Source of the DNA: an uncultured Actinomycetes bacterium
GTDB taxonomy: Bacteria > Actinomycetota > Actinomycetes > Nanopelagicales > Nanopelagicaceae
Reading direction: 5' to 3'
NCBI GenBank assembly: GCA_903895995.1
Contig: CAITVX010000033.1
Location: 28,782-92,781 of the forward strand
Length of the DNA stretch: 64,000 nt
The notes below the pieces were generated by a model. That model searched no databases and had not been told where the DNA came from. It saw only the letters and a list, made by a program, of their open reading frames with translations. Shown piece by piece: positions 30,001 through 39,480 of the stretch. Both the position numbers and the translations under genes were made by a program. Positions within the stretch are counted from its first letter, which is position 1. Every line of letters starts with the position of its first letter.

Positions 30001-31818
30001 CTATTCCACCGTAACTGATTTCGCGAGATTACGTGGTTGATCAACATCATTTCCGCGAGCAACAGCCATCTCATAGGCGATCACTTGAAGCGGAACGACT
30101 GAGAGCACTGGCTCTAAGAATGGATGAGTCGCGGGTATGCGGATCATGTGGTCCGCACTTGCAAGGTCTGCATCGCCGATTGCAATAATGACTGCGCCTC
30201 GCGCCTTTACTTCCTGCACATTGCTCGCCATCTTTTCAGCGAGAAGTGATCCTGCTGCGGGCATTACAGCAACCACAGGAGTTCCTTGATCAATCAGCGC
30301 AATCGGACCGTGCTTAAGTTCACCGGCTGCAAATCCTTCGGCATGCATATATGCAAGCTCTTTCAACTTCAGTGCACCTTCAAGTGCTGCTGGGAAACCA
30401 ACGTGGCGACCCAAGAAGAGCATCGATGAAGCGGACTTAAATTTGCGAGTGAGTTCGCGTAATGGTTCGACTGTCTCAAGTACTTGCTCAATCTTCCCAG
30501 GTAATTCTGCAAGATGAGTAACGATCTCATCATGCTCTTTCTGGGTGAGAGTTCCGCGAACTGTCGCTAGATGCAGAGCAATTAAATACATCGCAATAAG
30601 TTGAGTGAGGAATGCCTTTGTTGACGCGACTGCAATCTCAGGGCCTGCGTAGGTATAGAGAACTGCATCCGACTCACGGGGAATCGTGGATCCATTTGTA
30701 TTGCAGACTGCAAATATTCGAGCACCTTTCGAGCGCGCATAACGCATCGCCATCAAGGTATCCATCGTCTCCCCCGACTGTGAGATCGGTATAACGAGAG
30801 TTGTTCCATCAACGCTTGGTTCGCGGTAACGATATTCAGAGGCGAGCTCAACATCTACTGAGATATTTGCCCAATTCTCGATCGCATATTTTCCGACAAG
30901 GCCAGCATGGAATGCTGTTCCGCAGGCGATGATGACGACTTTGGTAATTCCTTCAAGATTTATCCCTGCTGTAATTTCAGAATCCAGCCCAGCAGTGCGC
31001 CCAATCAAGGTATCTGCGACGGCTTTAGGTTGTTCGTAGATCTCTTTTAACATGAAATGTTCAAAGCCACCTCGCTCGGCAGCAGATGCATCCCATGAGA
31101 TTTCATAGGCCTTCTGAGGTAGAACATCTCCAGCAAGGTTTGTAATAACGATCTTTTCGGCGGTGATATCAACGACTTCATCTTGCCCGAGCTCGAGCGC
31201 ATTTTTCGTATAGGCGATAAAGGCAGAGACATCTGAGGCTAAGAAATTCTCTCCATCGCCAACGCCTACAACGAGAGGTGAATTTCTGCGAGCCCCGACG
31301 ATTCGACCCGGCTCATCAGAATGGATTGCGAGCAAGGTAAATGATCCGCGTAGTTCAGCGCAGACTTCGCGCATCGCTGCGGCAAGATCACCATTGTGCT
31401 TTTTCCGAGAATCACTCAGAAGGTGTACGACAGATTCTGTATCCGTATCTGAAGAGAAGATATGGCCGCGTTTTTCTAGCTCTTCACGGAGTTCAACATA
31501 ATTCTCAATGATCCCATTGTGAATAAGTGCGAGCTTGCCCTCATTATCAAGATGAGGATGTGCATTGCGATCAGTTGGGCCGCCATGCGTTGCCCATCGA
31601 GTATGGCCAATTCCACTATGTGCATCGGGGACTCTTGTGAGGGTCGCTTCTAGATTTCCAAGTTTGCCAGCGCGCTTCTCAATCCAAAGAGGTTCGCCCT
31701 TTGTTACAGCGAGTGCGATTCCTGCAGAGTCATAGCCACGGTACTCAAGGCGACGTAGACCTTCAAGAACTGGCGTGAGAGCTGTGGCCTTGCCTGTATA
31801 TCCAACGATGCCACACAT
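30001..31818 (-). CDS. glmS: Glutamine-fructose-6-phosphate aminotransferase (isomerising)
   Basis: Makes glucosamine-6-phosphate for peptidoglycan; 605 aa. Cys2 in MCGIVGY is the glutaminase nucleophile after Met removal, two SIS domains follow (PISQSGET near 343-350), and the C-terminus NLAKSVTVE matches the family. It is 21 bp after glmM, too close for a glmS ribozyme, which is not expected in actinobacteria. Confidence 0.98.
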   Translation of the reverse strand: MCGIVGYTGKATALTPVLEGLRRLEYRGYDSAGIALAVTKGEPLWIEKRAGKLGNLEATLTRVPDAHSGIGHTRWATHGGPTDRNAHPHLDNEGKLALIHNGIIENYVELREELEKRGHIFSSDTDTESVVHLLSDSRKKHNGDLAAAMREVCAELRGSFTLLAIHSDEPGRIVGARRNSPLVVGVGDGENFLASDVSAFIAYTKNALELGQDEVVDITAEKIVITNLAGDVLPQKAYEISWDASAAERGGFEHFMLKEIYEQPKAVADTLIGRTAGLDSEITAGINLEGITKVVIIACGTAFHAGLVGKYAIENWANISVDVELASEYRYREPSVDGTTLVIPISQSGETMDTLMAMRYARSKGARIFAVCNTNGSTIPRESDAVLYTYAGPEIAVASTKAFLTQLIAMYLIALHLATVRGTLTQKEHDEIVTHLAELPGKIEQVLETVEPLRELTRKFKSASSMLFLGRHVGFPAALEGALKLKELAYMHAEGFAAGELKHGPIALIDQGTPVVAVMPAAGSLLAEKMASNVQEVKARGAVIIAIGDADLASADHMIRIPATHPFLEPVLSVVPLQVIAYEMAVARGNDVDQPRNLAKSVTVE

Positions 31819-31839
31819 CTAGCCAGACTCCTTCGATTG

Positions 31840-33180
31840 TTACGAGAGTTCTGATCTTACTAGTGAGGCTAATTCATTGGCGATCTGCTCGGCTTCTGTG
31901 GTGGATTCGGCTTCAACCATGACTCGCACGAGAGCTTCAGTTCCAGATGCACGGACCAAGATGCGACCTCGGTCGCCAAGCGCTGCACTCTTTGCTGAAA
32001 TTGCATCGGTAATCTTCTTCGATGTTGGAAGGGAGTCCTTCTTCACATCTTTCACATTAATTAATACTTGTGGGAAGCGAAGCATTACAGCGGCAAGTTC
32101 AGCCAGGCTCTTGCCGGAGTTCTTCATGGCCTGCATAAGATGCAAGGCAGTGAGAAGGCCATCACCTGTGTTTGCGTGGTTGCGCATGATGATGTGGCCA
32201 GATTGTTCGCCGCCCAGGATATGTCCATCGGCGAGCATCTTCTCCAATACATAACGATCACCAACAGCAGTAGTTTCAACTTTGATCCCGAGTGCAGTCA
32301 TAGCCTTGATAAACCCAAGGTTGCTCATAACGGTTCCAACCACGGTCTTGTTGCTGAGTTCACCACGAGCATGCAGATCTGATGCAAGTATCGCCATGAT
32401 GAAATCGCCATCAACTTCATTTCCTTGGGCATCTACTGCGAGGCAGCGGTCAGCATCGCCATCGTGTGCGATTCCAAGATCGGCCCCAACCTCAACAACC
32501 TTCGCCTTGAGATTTTCTAGGTGTGTAGATCCGCAACCATCATTGATATTAATTCCATTAGGGGATGCAGAGATTGCGATAACTTCCGCGCCAGCACGTT
32601 CGTACGTCTTAGGCGCGACCCGAGACGATGCACCATTTGCGCAATCGACCACAACTTTAATTCCAGTCAGATTTGCACTCAGCGATGAAAGTAAGTGGTA
32701 GATATAACGCTCTGCTGCGCTCTCATCGATAACGACGCGACCGACAGCATCCCCAGTTGGGCGCTCCCACTTCTCATGAAGTCTCGCTTCGATCTTTGCT
32801 TCAAGAGCATCGTCGAGTTTTCCTCCGCCTTTAGCGAAGAATTTAATTCCATTATCTGGCATCGGATTATGCGATGCGCTGATCATGACGCCAAGATCTG
32901 CGCCAGTCTCTGCAACGAGGTGAGCGATTGCAGGAGTAGGAAGAATTCCAACGCGATAGACATCAACACCGGCACTAGCAAGGCCAGCGATAGTTGCAGC
33001 TTCTAGGAATTCACCTGATGCTCTTGAATCTTGACCGATAATCGCTTTCGGGCGGTGGCCCTCAAATGCACCTACTTCACCCAGAATATGGGCAGCAGAG
33101 ACAGCTAGCTCGAGAGCGAGTTCAGCTGTGAGTTCGCGATTGGCCAGACCTCGTACACCGTCGGTGCCAAAGAGAGCCAT
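31840..33180 (-). CDS. glmM: Phosphoglucosamine mutase
   Basis: Converts glucosamine-6-phosphate to the 1-phosphate, the step after GlmS; 446 aa. The phospho-serine is Ser103 in SASHNP, the metal loop is DGDADR, and the phosphate-binding loop RASGTEALVRVM lies near the C-terminus. GGAAAG precedes the ATG. glmM-glmS are in pathway order, downstream of rpsI. Confidence 0.97.
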   Translation of the reverse strand: MALFGTDGVRGLANRELTAELALELAVSAAHILGEVGAFEGHRPKAIIGQDSRASGEFLEAATIAGLASAGVDVYRVGILPTPAIAHLVAETGADLGVMISASHNPMPDNGIKFFAKGGGKLDDALEAKIEARLHEKWERPTGDAVGRVVIDESAAERYIYHLLSSLSANLTGIKVVVDCANGASSRVAPKTYERAGAEVIAISASPNGININDGCGSTHLENLKAKVVEVGADLGIAHDGDADRCLAVDAQGNEVDGDFIMAILASDLHARGELSNKTVVGTVMSNLGFIKAMTALGIKVETTAVGDRYVLEKMLADGHILGGEQSGHIIMRNHANTGDGLLTALHLMQAMKNSGKSLAELAAVMLRFPQVLINVKDVKKDSLPTSKKITDAISAKSAALGDRGRILVRASGTEALVRVMVEAESTTEAEQIANELASLVRSELS

Positions 33181-33227
33181 TTATCTTTCCAATCCAAGCA
33201 GAGTGTGCAAGAAGTGTAAGAAAGAAA

Positions 33228-33713
33228 TTAACGCTTTGAGTATTGTGAACGCTTACGAGCCTTCTTCAGGCCGTACTTCTTGCGCTCGATAACACGTGGG
33301 TCACGTGTAAGGAATCCAGCCTTCTTCAGTGCTGGACGGTTTGCATCACGATCAATCTCATTCAATGCGCGCGCTACTCCGAGACGAAGTGCACCGGCTT
33401 GACCTGAAACGCCGCCGCCATTGATACGTGCAACTACATCGAAGGCATTCTCTGCACCGACAGTGCGGAATGGCTCTGAGACGAGTTGTTGGTGAACCTT
33501 ATTTGGGAAGTAGACAGCAAGTTCTTTACCGTTAACAACCCACTTACCAGAACCTGGAACTAAGCGAACGCGTGCAACAGCTTCTTTACGACGACCTGTT
33601 CCGCCACCTGGTGCCTTGATCGATGGGCGGTTAGTCGCTGCAGCTGGTGTGCTGCTTGTGTAAGAAGTTAGGAGTTCATCCTGTGCATCAACGGTAGTTT
33701 CGAGATCTGACAT
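33228..33713 (-). CDS. rpsI: Small ribosomal subunit protein uS9
   Basis: 30S head protein whose C-terminal tail reaches the P-site tRNA. 161 aa, with about 36 extra acidic/Thr-rich N-terminal residues before the conserved [14 protein letters not shown]. The tail ends KRSQYSKR as required. It follows rplM by 15 bp, the standard L13-S9 pair. Confidence 0.97.
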   Translation of the reverse strand: MSDLETTVDAQDELLTSYTSSTPAAATNRPSIKAPGGGTGRRKEAVARVRLVPGSGKWVVNGKELAVYFPNKVHQQLVSEPFRTVGAENAFDVVARINGGGVSGQAGALRLGVARALNEIDRDANRPALKKAGFLTRDPRVIERKKYGLKKARKRSQYSKR

Positions 33714-33728
33714 GTTTATAGGCTCCTA

Positions 33729-34190
33729 TTAATTCTTTACGATCTGGGAAATTTGGCTGAACTCGTATGCTGAAGGGTTCTGTGCAGCATGTGGGTGTGA
33801 TGGACCTGCGTAGACCTTGAGCTTTGTACCAACCTGACGACCAAGCTTGTTCTTAGGAATCATTCCAAGAATTGCTTTTTCGACAACACGAGTTGGATCC
33901 TGATTGATTAAATCTGCATAAACGATCGATGTCATTCCACCTGGGAAACCTGAGTGGTGATGTGCAAATTTCTTTGCAGCTTTCTGTCCGGTAAGAACAA
34001 TCTTCTCTGCATTGATAACGATGACGAAGTCACCCATATCGATATGTGGGGCAAAAGTTGTCTTATGCTTTCCGCGAAGTAGCACTGCTGCATGTGAAGC
34101 CAGGCGACCAAGTACTACGCCTTCTGCGTCGATGACATGCCACTTACGAGTAGTAGCCTGATCACCAGCCTTCGGTGTAAATGTGCGCAC
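33729..34190 (-). CDS. rplM: Large ribosomal subunit protein uL13
   Basis: Early-assembly 50S protein, 153 aa from the GTG at 34190. This start gives the usual N-terminus ([20 protein letters not shown]) and has AAGGAG seven bases upstream; a longer frame to 34232 lies in the leader. [11 protein letters not shown] and [13 protein letters not shown] are hallmarks. First gene of rplM-rpsI(-glmM-glmS). Confidence 0.96.
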   Translation of the reverse strand: MRTFTPKAGDQATTRKWHVIDAEGVVLGRLASHAAVLLRGKHKTTFAPHIDMGDFVIVINAEKIVLTGQKAAKKFAHHHSGFPGGMTSIVYADLINQDPTRVVEKAILGMIPKNKLGRQVGTKLKVYAGPSHPHAAQNPSAYEFSQISQIVKN

Positions 34191-34248
34191 GAGGTTCTCC
34201 TTATTGCAGTCTGTGTTAGGTCGGTATTTCATTTAATGCAAGAGGTGC

Positions 34249-34278
34249 AGATTACCCGCCTAAGCACTCTCGGGTCAA
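34249..34278 (-). promoter_or_regulatory. Promoter of the rplM-rpsI operon
   Basis: Minus strand TTGACC (34273-34278), an 18-bp spacer and TAATCT (34249-34254). It would give a leader of about 50 nt before the rplM Shine-Dalgarno. The pair matches sigma-70-type consensus at 5/6 and 4/6 positions. Confidence 0.6.
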
Positions 34279-34309
34279 AATGGGATGGATTGGCCGAAAT
34301 AGTGCACTA

Positions 34310-35083
34310 TCAAGGCTTTTTGAGCGTATATCCGGTTGGGCATTTCGGCTTAAGACCCTTCACAACCTTCTTAGTGCTCCCCTTCACACAGGTGATGCTC
34401 TTTTGAATCACACTCGTTCCTGGCTTTAAGACCAGTGGGGGCTCGCTCGGGGTGGGGGCAACTGTCGGTTTTAGTGTTGGAGCAGGAGTTGCTGAAGCAA
34501 TCGGTGTTGGGCTCTTAATAATAGGAGATGGAATTATTGGGGTTACAGGTGTCCTGGGACGACGTCCCTCGCCTTCACCACGCTCTCCATTCTCCCCGCC
34601 TTCGCTCTCTCCACCGGATGCGATTGTCGGTGCAGGAGCTGGAGCTGGAGCGATTGTCCGAACTGGAGTTGAGGTTGGAGTTGGGGTCGCCGTAGGAGTT
34701 GCAGGAGCGGCAACAGAAGTTGGAGAGATTTGTGCAATCGCTGATGCAAGGGATGTAATCCATCCATTTGAAATATAGGAAGCTCCAGATACACCTTGGA
34801 TATGTGCACTCTGTGCCTTGAGGGCTTCGCTCACAAGAATTGGAACTGCATAATTTGTGTAGGAAGCATTTGAACCACGAGTAGAAGATTGCGGAGTATC
34901 AATCTTTGTAATCTTGCCAGCATCATCCACGGTGATCTGAACTTGAACGATTCCAAAACTATAATTTACCGCGTTACCAAGGTAAGTCGTTGCTGCATGT
35001 GCAAGATCAGCAATCCCCGCAAGTGAACAAGCGCCAGCTACCGAGATACTAAAAGCACGAAAGCTCTTACTCGCTAGCTTCAT
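34310..35083 (-). CDS. Secreted FMN-binding-domain protein with Pro-rich linker
   Basis: Exported protein of about 257 aa. A signal peptide (KLASKSFRAF, hydrophobic stretch, AHA) is followed by a small FMN-binding domain like that of RnfG/NqrC: GIVQVQITVDDAGKI, then VSGASYISNGWITSLASAI, in which the flavin acceptor position is Ser rather than the usual Thr of SGAT. A Pro/Thr/Ala linker with acidic GGESEGGENGERGEGE follows, then a compact two-Cys tail (ITCVKGSTKKVV...PKCPTGY). It overlaps truA by 17 bp. It is probably part of an extracellular electron-transfer chain; ApbE, which would attach FMN, is not in the window. The start is uncertain: ATG 35095 or TTG 35107 are alternatives. Confidence 0.8.
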   Translation of the reverse strand: MKLASKSFRAFSISVAGACSLAGIADLAHAATTYLGNAVNYSFGIVQVQITVDDAGKITKIDTPQSSTRGSNASYTNYAVPILVSEALKAQSAHIQGVSGASYISNGWITSLASAIAQISPTSVAAPATPTATPTPTSTPVRTIAPAPAPAPTIASGGESEGGENGERGEGEGRRPRTPVTPIIPSPIIKSPTPIASATPAPTLKPTVAPTPSEPPLVLKPGTSVIQKSITCVKGSTKKVVKGLKPKCPTGYTLKKP

Positions 35084-35951
35084 GAAAGGTCTCATCTCTT
35101 CGCGCAAGTGTCATATCGATTCGTGCAAGTAGATCTTCATCCGTAGGATAATCGACCTGCATTAACGTTAGCCCAGAACCAGGGAAGACATAGGAGTCTG
35201 ATACCCGAGACTTTGCTGTGAGTATCTCCTTCATCCAGCTCACCGGATAGCGCTTCTCCCCTACACAGACGGCAGCCCCGACTAAATTTCTCACCATATT
35301 CCAGCCAAAGGCATCAGCGCAGAGATCGGCGATAACAAAGCCATCGCTATCTCGACTCCACTCAAATCTCTGTAAGTGGCGGATCGTTGTGCTGTGTGGT
35401 CGGAATCTGCAGAAGGTAGCGAAATCTTTCTCACCAATCATCTGCGCGCTGGCTTCATTCATGAGATCTACATCTAGCTCACGAAACCAGGTCGTTGCAT
35501 CGAGACGCTGTAACGGTGAGAGCACACGATTATTATCAAGAATCTTGTAACGGTAATGCCTTGCTTCTGCAGAGAAGCGGGCATGGAAATTAGCTGGAGC
35601 TTCAACGACCGAGTTGATCCGAATATCTTTACTTAAAATCTGATTAATTCTGAAGTAGAAATTCTCAATATCCCATTCCGTCTCATCGGGCCTATAGCGA
35701 GAGATATGGGGCTCGGCTGGAATATCAACATGGATGATCTGGTGAAGTGCGTGCACACCGGCATCAGTACGACCAGCAACAACGGTATTGACTTGGTGGC
35801 GCGTCATGCGCGAGAGAGCATCTTCAATCTCTTCTTGAATCGTGCGTTGATCTGGTTGTTTTGCCCAGCCGGCAAATTCAGTGCCGTCATAAGATAAATC
35901 AATCTTTAAACGACGAAACCCACTCTCGGGGTTGAGAGTGGGTTGCGCCAT
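35067..35951 (-). CDS. truA: tRNA pseudouridine synthase A
   Basis: Makes pseudouridine at positions 38-40 of tRNA anticodon stems; 294 aa. Catalytic Asp lies in AGRTDAGVHALHQ, preceded by LSYDGTEFAGWAKQPDQRTIQ. It follows rplQ by 14 bp, the usual actinobacterial order. Codons 3-12 of the gene form a perfect 11-bp hairpin (35917-35944), and no other start codon lies between it and the conserved domain. Confidence 0.96.
   Translation of the reverse strand: MAQPTLNPESGFRRLKIDLSYDGTEFAGWAKQPDQRTIQEEIEDALSRMTRHQVNTVVAGRTDAGVHALHQIIHVDIPAEPHISRYRPDETEWDIENFYFRINQILSKDIRINSVVEAPANFHARFSAEARHYRYKILDNNRVLSPLQRLDATTWFRELDVDLMNEASAQMIGEKDFATFCRFRPHSTTIRHLQRFEWSRDSDGFVIADLCADAFGWNMVRNLVGAAVCVGEKRYPVSWMKEILTAKSRVSDSYVFPGSGLTLMQVDYPTDEDLLARIDMTLARRDETFHEASE
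35917..35944 (-). terminator. Terminator-like hairpin inside the 5' end of truA
   Basis: AACCCACTCTC and GAGAGTGGGTT form an 11-bp perfect stem with a 6-nt loop. On the minus strand it is followed by TCGTCGTTTAAAG, with no long U-tract. It sits 22 bp after the rplQ stop codon and within the truA reading frame, so it may attenuate read-through or act on truA translation. Confidence 0.55.
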
Positions 35952-35965
35952 AAGAAGCGGATCGG

Positions 35966-36316
35966 TTAAACGAGTTCGATAACTGCCATTGGAGCGTTAT
36001 CGCCGTTACGTGGACCAACCTTGGTAATGCGTGTGTATCCACCGTCGCGAGTTGCGAAACGTGGACCAATCTCAGTAAAGAGTGTATGTACGACGCTCTT
36101 ATTCTGAATTGTCTGCATAACGCGACGACGAGCAGCAAGATCTCCTGCCTTAGCAGCAGTGATCAGCTTCTCTGCTACTGGGCGAAGGCGCTTAGCCTTT
36201 GTCTCAGTTGTCGTGATACGTCCGTGTTCAAAGAGCTGCTCAGCAAGGGTGCCTAGCAACAATCTTTCGTGTGCTGGTCCGCTACCGAGGCGTGGACCTC
36301 TACTTGGAGTTGGCAT
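35966..36316 (-). CDS. rplQ: Large ribosomal subunit protein bL17
   Basis: 50S protein at the exit-tunnel side, 116 aa. [34 protein letters not shown] is the family N-terminus and [24 protein letters not shown] the C-terminus. It follows rpoA by 14 bp, the conserved end of the alpha operon. Confidence 0.98.
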   Translation of the reverse strand: MPTPSRGPRLGSGPAHERLLLGTLAEQLFEHGRITTTETKAKRLRPVAEKLITAAKAGDLAARRRVMQTIQNKSVVHTLFTEIGPRFATRDGGYTRITKVGPRNGDNAPMAVIELV

Positions 36317-36330
36317 TTTATTCCCTTTAC

Positions 36331-37344
36331 TTAGACGTTCTCTGATTCAACGAGTTCATCGTCAACATCAGTTCCGTAGTTATGGTGTTTTGTTGGATCG
36401 AATCCGATTGGGCTGTCCTTCAATTGAAGACCCATGGAGTGAAGCTTTGCCTTCACTTCATCGATTGACTTTGATCCAAAGTTACGAATGTCGAGAAGAT
36501 CAGCCTCTGAACGACCAACAAGCTCGCCGACAGTATGGATACCTTCACGCTTTAAGCAGTTGTATGAACGAACGGTGAGATCAAGATCCTCGATAGGAAG
36601 AGCAAGATCAGCAGCGAGCGCAGCATCTTGGACGCTAGGTCCCATTTCGACGCCTTCTGCATTGACATTCAATTCACGAGCTAGGCCGAAGAGTTCAACA
36701 AGAGTCTTACCAGCTGATGCCATGGCATCTGCAGGTGTCATTGACTGCTTTGTCTCAACATCGACGATCAGACGATCAAAGTCTGTGCGCTGCTCAACAC
36801 GAGTCGCCTCAACCTTGTAGGTGACGCGTAGAACTGGTGAATAGATAGAGTCAACAGGAATACGACCAATATCTCCGCCAGCCTGCTTATTTGATACAGC
36901 AGTGACATATCCACGACCGCGCTCAATTGTAAGTTCGACTTCGAACTTCGCTGAGGCGTTCAGTGTTGCGATATGTAGATCTGGGTTGTGAACCTGTACA
37001 CCTGCAGGAGCAGCGATATCAGCGCCGGTTACGACACCTTCGCCATTCTTACGGATGTAGATCAGTGATGGCTCATCGTTATCTGATGAAATCACAAGGT
37101 TCTTGATATTGAGAACGATCTCTGTGAGATCCTCTTTCACGCCTTCGAGAGTGGTGAACTCATGGAGAGCACCATTCACGCGAATGCTTGTTACGGCTGC
37201 ACCTGGGATCGAAGAGAGCAAGGTACGACGTAATGAGTTTCCGAGTGTGTAGCCAAAGCCAGGCTCAAGCGGTTCAATGATGAAACGTGAGCGGAACTCG
37301 GATACTACTTCCTCGCTGAGGATGGGACGTTGTGCAATCAGCAC
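36331..37344 (-). CDS. rpoA: RNA polymerase alpha subunit
   Basis: 337 aa with a GTG start. The N-terminal dimerisation domain includes [22 protein letters not shown], and the C-terminal DNA- and activator-binding domain includes [17 protein letters not shown] and [15 protein letters not shown]. It lies in the order rpsM-rpsK-rpsD-rpoA-rplQ. A hairpin sits between rpsD and rpoA. Confidence 0.99.
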   Translation of the reverse strand: MLIAQRPILSEEVVSEFRSRFIIEPLEPGFGYTLGNSLRRTLLSSIPGAAVTSIRVNGALHEFTTLEGVKEDLTEIVLNIKNLVISSDNDEPSLIYIRKNGEGVVTGADIAAPAGVQVHNPDLHIATLNASAKFEVELTIERGRGYVTAVSNKQAGGDIGRIPVDSIYSPVLRVTYKVEATRVEQRTDFDRLIVDVETKQSMTPADAMASAGKTLVELFGLARELNVNAEGVEMGPSVQDAALAADLALPIEDLDLTVRSYNCLKREGIHTVGELVGRSEADLLDIRNFGSKSIDEVKAKLHSMGLQLKDSPIGFDPTKHHNYGTDVDDELVESENV

Positions 37345-37364
37345 TTATTTCCTCCGTACGTTAG

Positions 37365-37386
37365 GGAGATCCACTATTTGATCTCC
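37365..37386 (-). promoter_or_regulatory. Hairpin in the rpsD-rpoA intergenic region
   Basis: GGAGATC (37365-37371) pairs with GATCTCC (37380-37386) around an 8-nt loop. A direct repeat GGTTTAAA-TCT-GGTTTAAA lies beside it near 37400-37418. It could be a processing or attenuation element before rpoA; there is no U-tract. Confidence 0.4.
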
Positions 37387-37423
37387 GGTCTTCTTGACTG
37401 GTTTAAATCTGGTTTAAAAGCAA

Positions 37424-38050
37424 TTACTTGCTGTAGAGCTCAACGATGAGCTGTTCTTGGATCTGGGTATCGATAACAGCGCGGTTTGGAGTGCCGTGAA
37501 TCAAGATTCGCATCTTTGATCCAACAACTTCCATCCATGCTGGTACTGACTTTTCACCGAGTTCAGCGCTTGCGACGATGAATGGTGTGAGATCAAGTGA
37601 GCCTGGAACGACATCAATAACATCCATTGGTGTGACGCGGAATGAAGGAATATTTACCTTCTTACCGTTGACCAAGAAATGTTGGTGACGAACTAGCTGA
37701 CGTGCCATATCGCGGCTCTTTGCAAAGCCAGCGCGGTAGACAACATTGTCGAGACGAGTCTCAAGGATGACGAGCAAGTTCTCACCGGTCTTACCCTGAA
37801 GGCGGTTAGCCTCTTCGTAGTAACCACGGAACTGCTTCTCTAGAACGCCATACATACGTGCGCACTTCTGCTTTTCGCGCATCTGTAGAAGGTATTCAGA
37901 TTCCTTTGTACGACCTCGGCCATGCTGCCCAGGTGGGTAGGGACGTGATTCGATAGGACACTTTGGACCATCGCACTTAGAGCCCTTAAGAAAGAGCTTT
38001 ACTTTTTCGCGACGGCAGCGCTTGCAATCTGCTCCGGTATAACGAGCCAT
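37424..38050 (-). CDS. rpsD: Small ribosomal subunit protein uS4
   Basis: Primary 16S rRNA-binding protein, 208 aa. It carries the zinc-type N-terminus CKRCRREKVKLFLKGSKCDGPKC, so it is the four-cysteine form, followed by the S4 RNA-binding domain (LETRLDNVVYRAGFAKSRDMARQLVRH). S4 often autoregulates the alpha operon in bacteria. Gap of 16 bp after rpsK. Confidence 0.98.
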   Translation of the reverse strand: MARYTGADCKRCRREKVKLFLKGSKCDGPKCPIESRPYPPGQHGRGRTKESEYLLQMREKQKCARMYGVLEKQFRGYYEEANRLQGKTGENLLVILETRLDNVVYRAGFAKSRDMARQLVRHQHFLVNGKKVNIPSFRVTPMDVIDVVPGSLDLTPFIVASAELGEKSVPAWMEVVGSKMRILIHGTPNRAVIDTQIQEQLIVELYSK

Positions 38051-38066
38051 TTATTCTCTTCCTTCC

Positions 38067-38483
38067 TTAAACTCGACGTGGCTTGGGTGGACGGCAACCA
38101 TTGTGTGGAGCTGGAGTGACATCTGAGATGGCTCCAACTTCAAGTCCTGCTGCCTGTAATGAACGGATAGCTGTTTCGCGACCTGAACCAGGTCCCTTAA
38201 CAAAGACATCAACCTTCTTGAGACCGTGCTCTTGAGCACGACGTGCTGCTGCTTCAGCTGCAAGCTGAGCTGCGAAAGGTGTTGATTTACGTGAACCCTT
38301 AAAGCCAACCTGACCAGCAGATGACCAAGAGATAACCGCACCACTTGGGTCGGTGATAGAGATGATGGTGTTGTTGAAGGTGCTCTTAATGTGAGCTTGT
38401 CCTGCAACGACATTCTTCTTCTCTTTTTTACGAATCTTAACTTTGCCCTTACCTGCGGCAACCTTTGATTTAGGAGCGGCCAT
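38067..38483 (-). CDS. rpsK: Small ribosomal subunit protein uS11
   Basis: 30S platform protein, 138 aa. [23 protein letters not shown] and [27 protein letters not shown] are diagnostic, ending [11 protein letters not shown]. It starts 2 bp after the rpsM stop. Confidence 0.98.
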   Translation of the reverse strand: MAAPKSKVAAGKGKVKIRKKEKKNVVAGQAHIKSTFNNTIISITDPSGAVISWSSAGQVGFKGSRKSTPFAAQLAAEAAARRAQEHGLKKVDVFVKGPGSGRETAIRSLQAAGLEVGAISDVTPAPHNGCRPPKPRRV

Positions 38484-38485
38484 TG

Positions 38486-38863
38486 TTACTTAGTCTCCTT
38501 CTTCTTACCAGCAATTGCCTTACGTGGACCCTTACGTGTGCGAGCATTTGTATGCGTACGCTGACCACGAACAGGAAGTCCCTTGCGGTGGCGAATACCT
38601 TGGTAGCTCTGGATTTCGACTTTACGACGGATATCGCCTGCGATTTCACGGCGAAGGTCACCCTCGATTTTATAATTTGCTTCGATATATTCACGAAGCT
38701 TTGCCAATTCTGGCTCTTGAAGATCCTTAACACGGGTATCTGGGTTAACACCGGTCGCGGCGAGTGTTGCATGCGCGCGGGTTAATCCAATCCCGAAGAT
38801 ATATGTAAGTGCGATCTCAACGCGCTTTTCGCGAGGTAGATCGACACCAACTAGACGTGCCAT
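38486..38863 (-). CDS. rpsM: Small ribosomal subunit protein uS13
   Basis: 30S head protein contacting the 50S subunit and P-site tRNA, 125 aa. [25 protein letters not shown] opens it and [21 protein letters not shown] is the conserved tail. Upstream lies a 150-bp leader with three hairpins (38910-38964) separating it from rpmJ. Confidence 0.98.
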   Translation of the reverse strand: MARLVGVDLPREKRVEIALTYIFGIGLTRAHATLAATGVNPDTRVKDLQEPELAKLREYIEANYKIEGDLRREIAGDIRRKVEIQSYQGIRHRKGLPVRGQRTHTNARTRKGPRKAIAGKKKETK

Positions 38864-38909
38864 ATCGTTTACCCTTTTTCTTTTATCCGGAAGGTCCTTC
38901 GCAGTGCAT

Positions 38910-38964
38910 CCTGTTGGGTAACAGGTTCTGGCCTACCGGTCCAGAAGTCTGATCCGAAGATCAG
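38910..38964 (-). promoter_or_regulatory. Triple-hairpin leader upstream of rpsM
   Basis: Three consecutive stems: 38949-38954 with 38959-38964 (on the minus strand CTGATC-TTCG-GATCAG, a UUCG tetraloop), 38926-38931 with 38941-38946 (TTCTGG/CCAGAA with an inner CC/GG pair), and 38910-38915 with 38920-38925 (CCTGTT/AACAGG). None has a U-tract directly after it, so it resembles a regulatory or protein-binding leader rather than a terminator. Confidence 0.65.
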
Positions 38965-39013
38965 TCGCACCACGCGTACTATTTTGTAAGACTATTTAAG
39001 GATTGAACCCTGA

Positions 39014-39127
39014 CTAGCCTTGTCTTTGTTTGTGACGAAGATTCTCGCAAATGACCATGACGCGACCATTACGACGAATGACTTTGCACTTGTCGCAAAT
39101 CTTCTTCACGCTTGGCTTAACCTTCAC
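39014..39127 (-). CDS. rpmJ: Large ribosomal subunit protein bL36
   Basis: Smallest 50S protein, 37 aa, with a GTG start preceded by GAGGA. It is the zinc-binding form with Cys11, Cys14, Cys27 and His32 ([19 protein letters not shown]). It lies 17 bp after infA, the normal infA-rpmJ-rpsM order. Confidence 0.96.
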   Translation of the reverse strand: MKVKPSVKKICDKCKVIRRNGRVMVICENLRHKQRQG

Positions 39128-39144
39128 GATTTTCCTCTTTCACT

Positions 39145-39366
39145 TTACTTGTAACGGTATGTAATACGACCTCGTGTGAGGTCATATGGACTCAGTTCTA
39201 CGATCACGCGATCTTCAGGCAAGATACGAATGTAGTTCTGTCGCATCTTTCCGCTGATGTGTGCAAGTACAACGTGTCCATTTGTAAGCGTTACCTTGAA
39301 CATTGCGTTCGGTAAAGCTTCAGCTACGACGCCCTCGATCTCGATTGCGCCATCTTTCTTAGCCAA
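39145..39366 (-). CDS. infA: Translation initiation factor IF-1
   Basis: OB-fold factor binding the ribosomal A site, 73 aa, exactly the family length from a TTG at 39366 ([13 protein letters not shown]). GGTAGG lies about seven bases upstream. The frame stays open to 39477, but those residues have no IF-1 similarity. [15 protein letters not shown] is the standard C-terminus. It is the head of the alpha cluster, because an amidohydrolase gene on the other strand separates it from map, so it needs its own promoter. Confidence 0.96.
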   Translation of the reverse strand: MAKKDGAIEIEGVVAEALPNAMFKVTLTNGHVVLAHISGKMRQNYIRILPEDRVIVELSPYDLTRGRITYRYK

Positions 39367-39480
39367 GCAGTACCTACCATCTGTCTTAAGTTGCCTACGA
39401 ATGTGCTTCGGTTGTGCCGCCCATTTCTGGGCAGAGGAGAAGATTACCGAGATCCTCTCCATAGGGGAAATCCGCACCCT

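Noticed and set aside
31819..31839. glmS ribozyme
   Set aside because: Only 21 bp separate glmM and glmS, far too short, and no conserved core is seen.
34540..34720. Tandem DNA repeat of GGAGTTGG-like units
   Set aside because: It is low-complexity Pro/Thr/Ala coding sequence of the FMN-binding protein linker, not an independent repeat element.
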